A DNA stretch of 64,000 bases. It comes from Ascarosepion bandense (Eukaryota; Mollusca; Cephalopoda; Sepiida; Sepiidae). The DNA is taken from positions 490,001 through 554,000 of the forward strand of contig JBBBDQ010001277.1 of assembly GCA_037127315.1 (NCBI GenBank), in the 5' to 3' direction. Positions 20,880 to 31,773 of this stretch are shown here, piece after piece. How positions within the stretch are numbered: position 1 is the stretch's first letter; each line of letters opens with the position of its first letter. Under the pieces are notes generated by a model, which saw nothing but the letters and a program-made list of their open reading frames with translations, did not search any database and had not been told where the DNA came from. Both the position numbers and the translations under genes were made by a program.

Positions 20880-21200
20880 AGAGAGAGTAAAAGAGACAAG
20901 AAAAGAGAGCATGATGATGAGTGTGTATACGAAAGAAAGAGAGAGAGAGGGGAAGAGAGAGTAAAAGAGACAAGAAAAGAGAGCATGATGATGAGTGTGT
21001 ATACGAAAGAAAGAGAGAGAGAGGGAAGAGAGAGTAAAAGAGACAAGAAAAGAGAGCATGATGATGAGTGCGTATACGAAAGAAAGAGAGAGAGAGGGGA
21101 AGAGAGAGTAAAAGAGACAAGAAAAGAGAGCATGATGATGAGTGTGTATACGAAAGAAAGAGAGAGAGAGAGGAAGAGAGAGTAAAAGAGAAAAGAAAAG
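20880..21200. repeat. ~81 bp tandem repeat
   Basis: Four regular units carrying GAGAGCATGATGATGAG and GTGTATACGAAAGAAAGAGA; more diverged units continue to about 21620 and before 20760. Confidence 0.88.
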
Positions 21201-21625
21201 AGAGTGGGAGGATATGTGTGGATGAGTGAGAGAGAGAGAGAAAGGGAGAGTAAAAGAGAAAAGAAAAGGGTGTGTGATGATGATTGTGTATACGTGAGAG
21301 AAAGAGATAGAGAGGAAATGAGAGGGCAAAAGAGACAAGAAAATAAGTTGGAGGATGTGTATGAGAGAGAGAAGGAGGGGAAGAGAGAGCAAAATAGACA
21401 AGCAAAGAGAGAGTGGTGATGAGTGTGTATGCGTGAAAGAGAGAGAGAGAGAAAGAGGGGGAGCAAAAGAGAAGAAAAGGATGTGTGAAAATAAGTGTGT
21501 ATGCGTGGGAGAGCGGGGGGAAGAGAGAGCAAAAGAGACAAGAATAAAGTGGTGGGAGGATGTGTGTGGATGGAAGAGAGAGGAAGAGAGAGCAAAATAG
21601 ACAAGAAAAGGGCGTGTGATTGTTT

Positions 21626-22017
21626 TTTTTTTTTTTTAATCATATCACCCCGAGCAAGGCGGTAATGCCACTGATGTGCAGGGAGCTACATAGGAGTGAA
21701 AAGATTGGAAAAAAGAAAGCCGGAAACCACATCCTCAACAGGGAACAAGGGATGAGCCTCTATACCTGTTCAATAGACGTGGGTGGAGTGTGAACCGGGC
21801 GATAGTTTAGTCTATCTACTCCAATTGAAAAAAATAAATAAATAAAAGAAAACAGTGAAAAGATTGGAAAAAAGAAAGCCGGAAACCACATCCTAAACAG
21901 GGAACAAGGGATGAGCCTCTACACCTGTTCAATAGATATGGGTGGAGTGTGAACCGGGCGATAGTTTAGTCTATCTACTCCAATTAAAGTTTAGTCTATC
22001 TACTCAAATTGTGCTGA
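21626..22017 (-). mobile_element. LINE-C subfamily 3' tail, partly duplicated
   Basis: Starts with a poly-T (the poly-A of the minus-strand element) and the family terminus, followed by 3' UTR. A ~170 bp part is repeated in tandem from about 21850. Inserted inside the polypurine satellite, which resumes at 22018. Confidence 0.75.
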
Positions 22018-22030
22018 TGGGTGTGTATGC

Positions 22031-22080
<50 letters not shown>

Positions 22081-22290
22081 ACTAAATAGACAAGAAAAGA
22101 GACTGGGAGGATGTGTGTGCATGCGTGAGAGAGAGTGTGAGAGACAGAGAGGAAGAGAGAGCAAAAGCGACAAGAAGAGAGAGTTTGATGATGAGTGTGT
22201 ATGCGTGAAGAAGGGAGGGAGAAAGAAAGAGAGATTGAGTAAGAGAGAGAGAGAGAAAGAGAGCAAATTGACAGAAAAGAGAGGGACAGT

Positions 22291-22732
22291 TGTCCTATAA
22301 ATATGAAAACGTTTTCGTAATAAATTCTCATACATTCACACAGACACAAGAAGTTTGTAACCTAATGCAGAAAGATGAAAAAAAAACAAAACACGTTTAT
22401 ATTATACAAAAAATATATATTCTTCAAGATAATCTCCTTTACTTGTCAATGTACTAAATCCAAAGCTTCTGGGGAGATCATGTTGTTGAAATATTATGCA
22501 TCAAAACTCTGAGATCGAAATTCAGCGTATGAAGAGAAACTGCATCCGGCAGCAATGCCTTCTGATCGGGAGATTTTGAGGAGCGTCAAACCAACTCTTA
22601 CTTACTGTTGTTCCCTGGTCCACTCTGACCCGGGGTGGTAGCACCTTTTAAGAACCCAATTATGGGCAAATGGTTAACCGGGGTCAAAATACTATAAAAT
22701 TATAAAAATACATGTTTATAGCAAATATACCA
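22291..22732. other. unassigned, perhaps transposase 3' end
   Basis: The minus strand near 22400-22450 has a short KGDYLEE-like stretch reminiscent of a mariner C-terminus; too short to call. Confidence 0.3.
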
Positions 22733-23031
22733 GGTTGTGGGGCAGTGGATATCGACTTGAAACGACAAATCGGGGAGCCGAGTTCGAATTCCAGTTGAAT
22801 TCATTGCATTCACAAACACCCTTTAGAAAGGTATTAATCCGTCTCTGCCCTCCCGTTGTGGATTAAATAATAAGACAGATTGGGTTCTATAGTCTTGGCT
22901 GGCAACCAGTCTACCGCAGAAAGCAATGGCAACCTACTGCGGGATAATCTTCTGCTCAGTCAGTCATGTCTCTTTCGAGACATGATCGCCCAAAGCGTGT
23001 ATCACGTATGGCAGTCAATTGACTGACTGAA
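22733..23031 (+). mobile_element. SINE-A followed by linker
   Basis: A box TGGGGCAGTGG and B-box-like GAGTTCGAATTCC; a ~20 bp gap in the body. The palindromic linker follows to ~23110 but no second module is seen. Confidence 0.76.
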
Positions 23032-23109
23032 TATCATAGTTGGAAACATTATTAAGTCTTCTACAGGGCATAAAGTGTGGGATCGGGTTTTTATTGTTAT
23101 GAAGTAATA

Positions 23110-23890
23110 AACTGATCCAGAAAACATTTAAAATAAATTGCTAGAAAGAAATTTTATTATAAATACAGTTTTGAAAAAAATACCTAAAATACATTTTGAA
23201 CCAATATTTTCCTCAAATACGTTTTTTTTTTTTGCCAACAATACATTTTTAAAAAAATTAGAAACAAACATTTGAAATACATTTTTTCAAAATAAAAATT
23301 AACAATACATTTTTTCAAAATACATTACCATCAATACATATTTTAAAAAAAATTACCAGAAATATATTTTTGACAAAAGATACCAACAAAAAATTTGGAA
23401 AAAAAATGACCAAAAATCCATTTTTGAAAAAGCAGTTGCAATACATTTAAAAAAAAAATTCACAGCAATACATTTAAAAAACATTTAGGAAAAATGCATT
23501 ATTGAAAAAAAAATTCAACGATACATTTTTGAAAAGAAAAATACCAAATATTCACTTTTAGAAAAAAATTAACATTAATTCATTTAAAAAAAAACCGTCA
23601 GAAATACATTTGTAAAAAAATACCAGAAATATTTTTTTTTAAATTACTAGAAATGGCAAAAAATATCAACAATACATTTTCGAAAAAAAAATTACCAATA
23701 ATACATTTTAAAAAATACCAGAAATACATTTTTGATAAAAAAATTACCAACGATGCATTTTTGAAAAATTACCAGAAATACATTTGTGAAAATATTACCA
23801 GAAATACATTTTTGAAAAAAAAATTACCAGAGATATATTTAACAAAATAATTATCAGAAATATATTTTTGAAAAACAAAAAAGTTACTTA
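23110..23890. repeat. ~28 bp AT-rich minisatellite
   Basis: About 25-28 diverged copies of a unit like TTACCAGAAATACATTTTTG plus an A run. Unit length varies with the A run. The reading frame within it is an artefact. Confidence 0.85.
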
Positions 23891-24179
23891 TGTTCTGAAG
23901 AAAACTAAATTTCAGCATTCACTTAACCATAAGGAGTTGATATACTTCTAAGCAAAGCAAACATGAAAATTAATCCACTAACTGCATCAGGATATGATTT
24001 ACTGATCCAATTTTGTGCAACCATAAACACACGTATGCACATGCACACTGACATGCGTATATAGAAAATTTGTCATAGTTCGGGGATAACATGGAGTTTG
24101 TAAATATATACTTTTTTGTATGTTTTCAAACATTATTCTTAAAGGATAATCGTATTTGAATAGAGGCTCCGTTTTGTAA

Positions 24180-24768
24180 GCAGCTTGTGGTGCAGTGGAT
24201 ATCGACTCGGAACAGTTATTTCCAGTTAAATTCCTTGTATTCACTTACGCGCAAATACCCTTGGGAAAGGTGTTTCTTCCCTCCAGTTATGGGTTAAATA
24301 ACACGATAGATTGGGTTCTATGACCTTGGTCGCCAACCAGTCTACCGAAAAAAGTAATGGCAACCTACAGCGGGATAATCTTCTCCCCAGTCAGTCATGA
24401 CTCTTACGAGACATGATCGCCCAAAGCGTGTATCACGTATGGCACTAAACTGACTGACTGAATATAATAGTTGGAAACATGATTACGTATTTTACTGGGC
24501 ATAAAGCGAGGGATCGGTTTTATATTGTTATGAAGTAATAAACTGATCACCCGCAAATTACTACTTATTAATATAATACATATATTCTCCCTCTAGCTAT
24601 GAGTGAAATAACAGGACAGATTGGGTTCTATAGACTTGGTTAGTAAGCAGTCTACCGCAGAAAGTAATGGCAACCTACTGCGGCATAATCTTCTCCCCAG
24701 TCAGTCATATCTTTTACGAGACATGATCGCCCAAGCGTGTATCACGTATGGCATTTAACTGACATACT
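24180..24768 (+). mobile_element. SINE-A long composite
   Basis: SINE-A unit (head damaged around the B box), palindromic linker near 24495-24550, then a 3' module (24588-24768). Same layout as 1043-1652. Confidence 0.75.
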
Positions 24769-24842
24769 GAGAGATTCATCCCTTGTTTTATGTTTAGGAT
24801 TAGTGTTATATACTGCTGCTTGATCAGGATAAACAACAAGGA

Positions 24843-24844
<2 letters not shown>

Positions 24845-24896
<52 letters not shown>
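24845..24896. repeat. (TA)n microsatellite
   Basis: TA run bordering a LINE-C tail. Confidence 0.92.
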
Positions 24897-24899
<3 letters not shown>

Positions 24900-25162
24900 A
24901 TCATATCACCCCGAGCAAGGCGGTAACGCCACTGATGTGCAGGGAGCTACATAAGAGTGAAAAGATTAGAAAAGAGAAGGCCGGAAACCACATCCTAAAC
25001 AGGTAACAAGGGATGTGCCTCTACACCTGTTCAATAGACGTGGGTGGAGTGTGAACCGGGCGATAGTTTAGTCTATCTACTCCAATTGAAAAGAAATAAA
25101 TAAATGAAGAAATAAATAAAAAGAAAAAGAAAAAAAAAGAAAAGTGAAAAGATTGGAAAAGA

Positions 25163-25212
<50 letters not shown>

Positions 25213-25310
25213 TCTTTTCCAGTCTTTTCACTTTTCTTTTTTTTTTCTTATTATTTTTATTTATTTCTTCATTTATTTTTTTTCTTTTCAATTTTCTTTT
25301 CAATATATAT
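24897..25310. repeat. LINE-C tail fold-back around (TA)n
   Basis: A minus-strand LINE-C subfamily tail (24897-25165) is followed by (TA)n (25166-25210) and then an inverted copy of its last ~85 bp (25211-25305). Confidence 0.75.
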
Positions 25311-25317
25311 ATATACG

Positions 25318-25440
25318 AACTAAATCTAAAAGTGAGCCAAAGCCGACCGCAGTTTCACTCGCCGGATCGTCAGGACAAGGCCCTGACGATCGGGCGAGTG
25401 AAACCGCGGTCGACTTTTGGCTCATTTTTAGATTTAGTTC
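25318..25440. repeat. fold-back with hammerhead-like arms
   Basis: ~58 bp arms around a short apex (GGACAAGGC). Each arm contains CTGACGA, GAAAC and a stem III palindrome or near-palindrome pointing outwards. Confidence 0.75.
25376..25418 (+). ncRNA. hammerhead-like motif, poor stem II
   Basis: CTGACGA, GAAA, stem III CCGCGG and triplet GTC are present and stem I pairs with one mismatch. Stem II (TCGGGCGAGT) has at most one good pair, so this may not fold as a ribozyme. Confidence 0.4.
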
Positions 25441-25679
25441 GTATCTTTGCTCTACTTTCGTACTTTCGTATTGAGCTCTTTACTGTTAAGGTTTTCGTCT
25501 TGGGGTTTTTTTCTTTCGAACACATCTTTTGCTTTGTTTGTTTCTTTTTTTGATTCCCCTCTTCCCATTTGGTATTACCTTTTGGGATTGACGACTTATT
25601 TTACCGTTTTGTTAACTGTAGGACTTAATGATTTTAGTCATTATTAGTGATACAGTTTTCTTGGTACGTTTTACAATAA

Positions 25680-25683
<4 letters not shown>

Positions 25684-25736
<53 letters not shown>

Positions 25737-25990
25737 TTTCCCGTTTTTTTAGGCGGGGGTCACCCTATACCTTCTCTAGCTTATAATTTTCTCTCTTTCT
25801 TTTGTTATATTGTACAATTTTATGTCTTTTTTTATTATATAATCTCTATCTTACAATTTTCTTTTTTTTCTTTCTATCATAAAATTTGCTTTCTTTCCAT
25901 TCAATAGCAAATTCATCTTACAATTTTCTTTCTTTCTGATAGCAACACTATCACAAAATTTTCTTTCTTCATTCCTTTTTATCTTACAAT
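25684..25990. repeat. (TA)n then pyrimidine-rich short repeats
   Basis: TA run to 25736, then repeated TCTTACAATTTTCTTT-like strings. Confidence 0.7.
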
Positions 25991-26052
25991 TATCTTTTTT
26001 TGTTCAATGTATTCATATTCCGTTTTAACAGCATTGTTGAATTATTTTATTA

Positions 26053-26435
26053 CTAGCAGTATAGCCAGGCGTTGCCCGGGTGTAATGAAAGCTTTAAAAC
26101 TAATCCATGGTCCTGGAGCTCAGACTCTTTGGACGTTGGCACGAAAGACTAAAAAGCAATAGTTTTTTTCCAGTTAAAGCGAAACCGAAGACTGAAAGAA
26201 AAATGAATGAATGTAAGTCAAATTTGGATTTCCTGGTATCGATATCAAATAAGTTTTTTCGTCGTAAACTGAATTTTGAAGGCTAAATAAGTCCTCTGAG
26301 TAAATGGTATCATGGCTGAAACTAAGAACTACAATTATACCTACTTAGAGCCAAACCCGAAGCAAAAACTAAAATAAATGGGCTGAAAAAATAGACATAC
26401 AGGCAGATAAACAGACACACACACAAACACCTTGC

Positions 26436-26487
<52 letters not shown>

Positions 26488-26838
26488 CGATTTTCTGCAC
26501 TATTGTAAGAACTGCAACCTTGAATATCGTTTCTTATGTCTCTGTCTATGAGTGTATCAAATTTGATTAAAATCGGACCACTCCTTCTATAACCCGATTT
26601 TTTCGATTATCGATTTTCGATATTTATCGGGGATACCTCGACACAAAGCCTAGCTAAGAACACTCCCAGACGCTTATAGTAAAACTGTGTAAATTTTTTA
26701 GAAAATCGTTTCTGCCATTTCGGAATGTATAGGTAATGGACACACACACAGACACACACACACACACAGACACACACACACACACACAAATACAAACACA
26801 AAATCCCATTTATTTATAAACTTATTTATAAGTTTAAA
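26053..26838 (-). mobile_element. Helitron (non-autonomous)
   Basis: CTAG plus hairpin end at 26053, internal (TA)n at 26438-26484, and a slightly worn 5' end near 26838. No coding. Confidence 0.8.
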
Positions 26839-26909
26839 TTTATTACATAGTATTTCTTTCTTTCTGTATTTTAATTATTTATTTTATTTCAGCTTAGTTT
26901 AGCCTGACA

Positions 26910-27757
26910 CAGTTAATTGAGATTGAAAGGGGCGTAAGACAAGGATGTGTCTTTTCACCGGATCTATTCAACTTGTACAGCGAGACTATCCTGAGAACCC
27001 TAGAAGTTATGCCAGGATTCGTCATCGGAGGCCACAATTTAAACAACATAAGGTACGCAAATGATACAGTGATTATTACAGACACGGAAAGGAAACTACA
27101 AGACCTCCTACAGAGGGTAGATGAAGAGAGTGACAAGAAAGAACTACAAATAAACAGCAAGAAAACCGGATGCATGGTCATCAGCAAAAAGAGTAGCCCA
27201 AAATGCCAATTACAGGTGGAGGTCACTAAAATCAAGCAGGTACAGAAATTTAAATAACTGGGAAGTGTTATCACAGAAGACGGAAAGTGCGACACAGAGA
27301 TGCAAAGGCGAATTGGCATGGCGAAGGAAACATTCCAGAAGTGAAAGCTGGACAATATCATCGAAGATGAAGGAAAAAATTAAAGCAGTGGAAATGTGGT
27401 CCTACAGAAGGATGCTACGGATATCATGGATCGAGCATGTGAGCAATGATGTAAGAAAGAATAGCAACGAAAATAAAATTAATACTGAGCATCAGGAAGA
27501 GACAACTGAAGTTCCTGGCACATGTAATGAGGAAGGAGGGCTTGGAGAACCTGATACTAACAGGCCAGATAGAGAGAAAGAGAGACAAAGGAAGGCAGCG
27601 GATAACATATTTGAAGGGCCTGAGTAGGTGGATGACAGAACGCGGGTTGCGTGGTGAAACAGGAGGAAACATTCTAAGAGTCACCAAGAATAGGGAGACG
27701 TGGAAAGCCATGATCACCTACGTCCTGAAAGGACAGGGCACATAGATGGCACTTCTC
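26910..27757 (+). pseudogene. LINE-D reverse transcriptase fragment
   Basis: Starts in the palm domain: RGVRQGCVFSPDLFNLYSE, then RYANDTVII at 27054, where the catalytic YADD has become YAND. An in-frame TAA at 27255 and a deletion of ~130 bp before the SSKMKEK block follow. The C-terminal EGLENL..TGQIERKRD blocks come in other frames. Ends with the CCTACGTCCTGAAAGGACAG terminus. Confidence 0.85.
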
Positions 27758-27758
27758 A

Positions 27759-28121
27759 TCATCTGTGACACGTTGTCGCAGGTTCCCTGGAGACAGTTTC
27801 CCATTTTCCGAATACTGAAATCTTCCCCATTCTTTTTAGTTGGCGTGACGCTGTTGTATGGGAGACATTAATTGGTGTGCAAGTTCTCTTGAGGTTACCG
27901 TAGAGCGTTGAGTAACAGCGACATTCAATACATCTAGCCTCATCTTTCAAGCTGAAATTTATTTTCCGAAAACGGGAAAACCACAACCTACAACTTCTTT
28001 CTTTCACTGCATCAATTCGATAATCATCCTGAATAGATCGTGCTGCTGTATTTGCTTTGGAACCTCTTTGAATCTCATAGAGTAGAGCATGCCTAAGGTG
28101 TTCTTTAGATGGAAAGAACAT
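27759..28121 (-). pseudogene. mariner transposase N-terminal domain
   Basis: A 120-codon open frame on the minus strand. SKEHLRHALLYEIQRGSKAN and CRLWFSRFRKINFSLKDEAR match the paired helix-turn-helix domain of mariner transposases, and SHTTASRQLKRMGKI is the second DNA-binding helix. The catalytic DDD domain is absent. It directly abuts the LINE-D end. Confidence 0.78.
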
Positions 28122-28288
28122 GGATAAAAATATTGCAGAAAAATATGAATTATGCTTTAATAATCTGAAAGAAAAAGTTATAAATTAATCATGGTGATAT
28201 GTTTAAGTAATAACAATATGCATAAAATAAATTACAATGATTTGAAATATCCCTTTTACAAACCGGTAAAAACTTTTGCACCGATCTT

Positions 28289-28312
28289 ATATATATATAT
28301 ATATATATATAA
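28289..28312. repeat. (TA)n microsatellite
   Basis: Short TA run. Confidence 0.85.
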
Positions 28313-28789
28313 TCTTATATTTCTATTCTTCATCGGTGATGGTTGTGTAAAGTAGTAGAACAGTCGAAGACTCGCACACACGAAGAGGTCGTCGGGATTC
28401 GGAAGCCAGTGGATGGTCTCCGTTCCTTCAACCAAAAAATTCTAGAATTCTTATTTAATCTTAAAACTCCCACGCATTTTTGCTTTTTTAGGGGTTGTCG
28501 CGCTGTTATCTACGGCCGGATGTATCTGTCAATTAACACTGGCAGCCCATTGATTTTCAAGCCGGTTGTCGCTTTGTTTTTTTTTGTTACACTTTGTTGA
28601 CATCATTTAAGTCCTGATATATCTGTCAACCACCTTTGTCTTTTATTGATCATATCTACGACCGGATGTACCTGTCAGTTGCCACTGCAGTTCAAGGTTA
28701 TATATTATATTAGGTTTCCAGTTGATTCATTTTCATTCTTTTCCCAGTAGCTTCTAACATCTTAGTAATATTATCGCCTTGCATACAAA
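28313..28789. other. unassigned with internal direct repeat
   Basis: CCGGATGTATCTGTCAATT near 28515 and CCGGATGTACCTGTCAGTT near 28663 are diverged direct repeats ~150 bp apart. No coding recognised. Confidence 0.4.
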
Positions 28790-29225
28790 GAGAAGAGTAA
28801 TTCAGCTATCACGTGATATCTACAAGGCAGTGAATGCTGAACAATCTCCTCAAAAATGGAGGAGAAATATGAAGCAACGGAAATTTGGTTCTACAGAAAG
28901 ATGCTGAGGATACCATGGACCGAACATGTGAGCAACAATAAGGTTTTGGATAGAGAGAAAAAAAGAAATATATTCCTAACATCAGAAAGAGATATTTGAA
29001 GTTTTAGAGGGCACCTGGTGAGGAAGAAGGGCTTAAAAACCTGATATTCTTAGAACAGATTGAGAGGCAGTGGATAGCAGCGAGTAAACTACTTCATGGC
29101 TTTCAGCAAATGGATGGCAGAACAGGGTCTAGGAGAAATAACAGACAAAACATATTAAGAACGACAAGAGACGGAAAGATGTGAAGGGCCATCATTGCCT
29201 ACGTCTTAAAGGAACAAGGCCCATA
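28790..29225 (+). pseudogene. LINE-D C-terminal region, heavily decayed
   Basis: Recognisable by GTTCTACAGAAAGATGCTGA, GGACCGAACATGTGAGCAA and a CCTACGTCTTAAAGGAAC terminus, matching other LINE-D copies. Many frameshifts. Confidence 0.7.
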
Positions 29226-30013
29226 AAATATTTTTTAAAATATTGTCATTTTTCTGAAAAGCCTTTACGATGTGGGATATTTGTTTCAGTTGAATGTAAA
29301 TAAATAAATTCTTTTTATAAATATATATATATACATTGATTGTTAAGTTTATGAAAGATTTGGAGCGTGGCGTTGTATACAAATTATTGTTAGTCTTAAG
29401 AACTAAGGTCTGTAGGCAAAGAAAATAAAATAAAACAATGTAAAAAGAAAGGATTGTATCTTTTCTTCTATTGTACACCACAAAATATTTTTTTATTCTT
29501 TGTTTTTGTTTTCGAAAGCGTAAAGTTAAACGGTTTGAACTAAATAATATGATTTGACCTCGTCTGAGGGAAACGTTGGTGCCATCCAGCAAAAAAAAAA
29601 AATTAGTAGTGAGAGAGAAAACCTTGATATGAAAAGAATCAAAGAGGTTTGGAAATCTTCTTCTTTATGAGCCATGTCCTTTCAGGACGTAGGCGATCAT
29701 AGACCATTACTTACCCCTATTCCAATTTCATCATAAATTACTTCGTACATATTGGGTCTTTTCAATACGCGTAATGTATATGATACATACATATAGATGG
29801 TAGTGATCTTGTAAATGTTTCTTTTCATAACATAAATTATATAAAAATGTCGCAAATGTTTTGTTTTTCCGAGCGCTTTCGTCTATACAGGGATGTCTTT
29901 ATGTATTGTTAATATACGTGTGTAGATCCATGTAGCTGATTTATATTCCAAATATGGTAAGGATGCTTTTGTAGTCATGAATCTAGACATGCATAAAAAG
30001 TATGCATATTCAG

Positions 30014-30017
<4 letters not shown>
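29226..30017. other. mostly unassigned; short LINE-D 3' end
   Basis: Minus-strand LINE-D terminus (CCTTTCAGGACGTAGGCGATC) at 29668-29712. The 128-codon frame at 29206-29592 has no recognised relatives. Confidence 0.45.
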
Positions 30018-30068
<51 letters not shown>

Positions 30069-30073
30069 ACTTT

Positions 30074-30116
<43 letters not shown>
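30018..30116. repeat. (CA)n(TA)n compound microsatellite
   Basis: CA run, TA run, a short break, TA run. Confidence 0.92.
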
Positions 30117-30119
<3 letters not shown>

Positions 30120-30239
30120 CATGCAGTGTGGCTATAGAAGAATCCAAAGGAGTATCCCATACATACAGTGGTAGGATAACTCTCTAAGAGAGCTCTAAAT
30201 ATATATGTATATAAATACATATAGAGCAAATATAAGAAA

Positions 30240-30424
30240 AATTAAGGCAGACACGTTATTTCATGGTGAATCGGAAGTATGGGCCTATTTCAGACGAACC
30301 ATCATCAGCTTCCGTCTTTATTGTACAAAGGATTTTACACGAATCGTGTAAAAATCGTGTAGATTCGTGTAAAATCCTTTGTACAATAAAGACGGAAGCT
30401 GATGATGGTTCGCCTGAAATAAGC
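30240..30424. repeat. fold-back element with hammerhead
   Basis: ~60 bp arms (AAAGGATTTTACACGAAT against its complement) around a short apex. The left outer end keeps a complete hammerhead; the right arm is cut shortly after GAAAT and passes into Rep-G. Confidence 0.82.
30272..30314 (-). ncRNA. type I hammerhead ribozyme, weak stem II
   Basis: Minus strand: stem I CGGAAG/CTTCCG (six perfect pairs), CTGATGA, short stem II TGG/TCT with TTCG loop, GAAA, stem III TAGG/CCCA, triplet ATA. Core complete. Confidence 0.65.
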
Positions 30425-30738
30425 CGATTTTTTTTTTTTTGTGACGTAAATGTTTTACTTCCGCCGCTGAATTCTTAACCTTCAATTTTTTTTATTTCTT
30501 TTTTATTTCATTTTGAAATGTGGTAGTTACCGATGAGATATGAAATCTCTCTTAGGGATTTCATGTTGAAATGATCATTCAACAGTTTTGAACATCGAAA
30601 TTTATTTTATTTTATAATTGGCTCTGTAATTTTAATTACATTGAGCTCTTCACTTGTATCATTTTTTAATATTAGAATATTAATTAGGATCGGGTCTTTG
30701 GGATTTACCTTCCTGCTTTTCCTTTTGGATTAAAGTTA

Positions 30739-30743
<5 letters not shown>
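30425..30743 (+). repeat. Rep-G copy 2
   Basis: Matches 18715-19063; ends at (TA)n (30743-30770). Confidence 0.75.
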
Positions 30744-30773
<30 letters not shown>

Positions 30774-30881
30774 TGAAGAATCCAGAGTTCACTGTCATTT
30801 ACTTATTATGCAACGTAGGTTGTAGTGCATAATATAATTTATTTTTATAAAATAGTTTTTATATGTATGTTCTCTTCATCT

Positions 30882-30883
<2 letters not shown>

Positions 30884-30970
<87 letters not shown>
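30884..30970. repeat. (TA)n(TG)n microsatellite
   Basis: ~50 bp TA then ~35 bp TG. Confidence 0.92.
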
Positions 30971-30973
<3 letters not shown>

Positions 30974-30974
30974 T

Positions 30975-31200
30975 GATTTGTTTGAAAATTATTATTGATC
31001 GATACTCGTTTTTACGTAGATATCAAAAGGTGTTATATATTTATTTCTACCGGTTTCATTATTTATCATAGATTTTTGTGACAAAAATGTGCATCATTCG
31101 GCAGTGTTCGAACCTGCGACCCGTATCCACAGAAGAGAATCCATCCATTGAGCTGGCGCGTCTTAGACCTCTCGACCACGAATTAAACGAGGTCAAATTT
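30975..31200 (-). mobile_element. SINE-L
   Basis: Minus strand: A box TGGTCGAGAGG, a tRNA-Leu-like CGCGCCAGCTCAA segment, B box GGTTCGAACAC, then the family tail. Same family as 11790-12015. Confidence 0.76.
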
Positions 31201-31224
31201 ATCCTATAACACAATTCTCAATTA

Positions 31225-31320
31225 TAACACAGGTTCGAATTCTTCCCAATGACACACATTTTTGTAACAAAAATTTATCGTAAATAATCAGGCCGGTAGA
31301 AATAAATATATAAGATATAA
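31225..31320 (+). mobile_element. SINE-L 3' part, opposite orientation
   Basis: Begins at a B box (GGTTCGAATTC) and continues with the ATTTATCGTAAATAATCAGG tail, head to head with the minus-strand copy just before it. Confidence 0.68.
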
Positions 31321-31427
31321 TAATACATGTAATATGTTAATGAGAGCATTATCTATATATATATATATATATAATGCTCTTATTGTGATTGTGCTTATAT
31401 ACAACACGTTAACATTTCCCCTTCTGT

Positions 31428-31578
31428 GATTCCATGCTCCTGTCCCTTAGTGGGTAGCGACTTCGACTGACACTATATAGGTCGAGTTTCGATCCCGGCC
31501 AGAACCAAGTGGATATGTCTAAACCCACTGATGAGCTGTGATACAACGAAACAGGCTTGTATGTGGATGACTAAATAT
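31428..31578 (+). mobile_element. HhSINE-1 variant
   Basis: tRNA-like head diverged (TCGAGTTTCGATCCC around the B box) and a hammerhead clearly related to HhSINE-1. Probably a separate subfamily. Confidence 0.65.
31524..31566 (+). ncRNA. hammerhead ribozyme, variant
   Basis: CTGATGA and GAAA intact; stem II GCTGT/ACAAC has one mismatch; stem III CAGGCTTG pairs with one G-U; triplet GTA; stem I needs a one-base bulge. Confidence 0.55.
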
Positions 31579-31585
31579 GTATACA

Positions 31586-31714
31586 CTAGCAGTATAGACC
31601 GGCATTGCTCGGGTGTAATGAAAGCTTTAAAACTAATCCATGGTCCTGGAGCTCAGACTCAACCTAAAGAATATTTGAAATAATAAAATAATTGCGACAA
31701 TTTATCAATCGCAC

Positions 31715-31717
<3 letters not shown>
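31586..31717 (-). mobile_element. Helitron 3' fragment
   Basis: CTAG and hairpin terminus followed by ~130 bp, then unrelated sequence and (TA)n. Confidence 0.72.

Positions 31718-31718
<1 letters not shown>

Positions 31719-31771
<53 letters not shown>
31719..31771. repeat. (TA)n microsatellite
   Basis: TA run directly before a Helitron CTAG end. Confidence 0.92.

Positions 31772-31772
<1 letters not shown>

Positions 31773-31773
<1 letters not shown>

Larger units (their letters stand above)
19800..22290. repeat. polypurine satellite domain
   Basis: About 2.4 kb with the plus strand nearly all purine: (GAAA)n to 20180, then (GA)n/(GT)n-rich units, interrupted by a LINE-C tail at 21626-22017. 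The many long frames are low-complexity artefacts. Confidence 0.88.

Noticed and set aside
19797..21643. Several open frames of 120-257 codons rich in Ser, Leu, Phe on the minus strand
   Set aside because: They come from the pyrimidine-rich strand of the GA/GAAA satellite and have no domain character.
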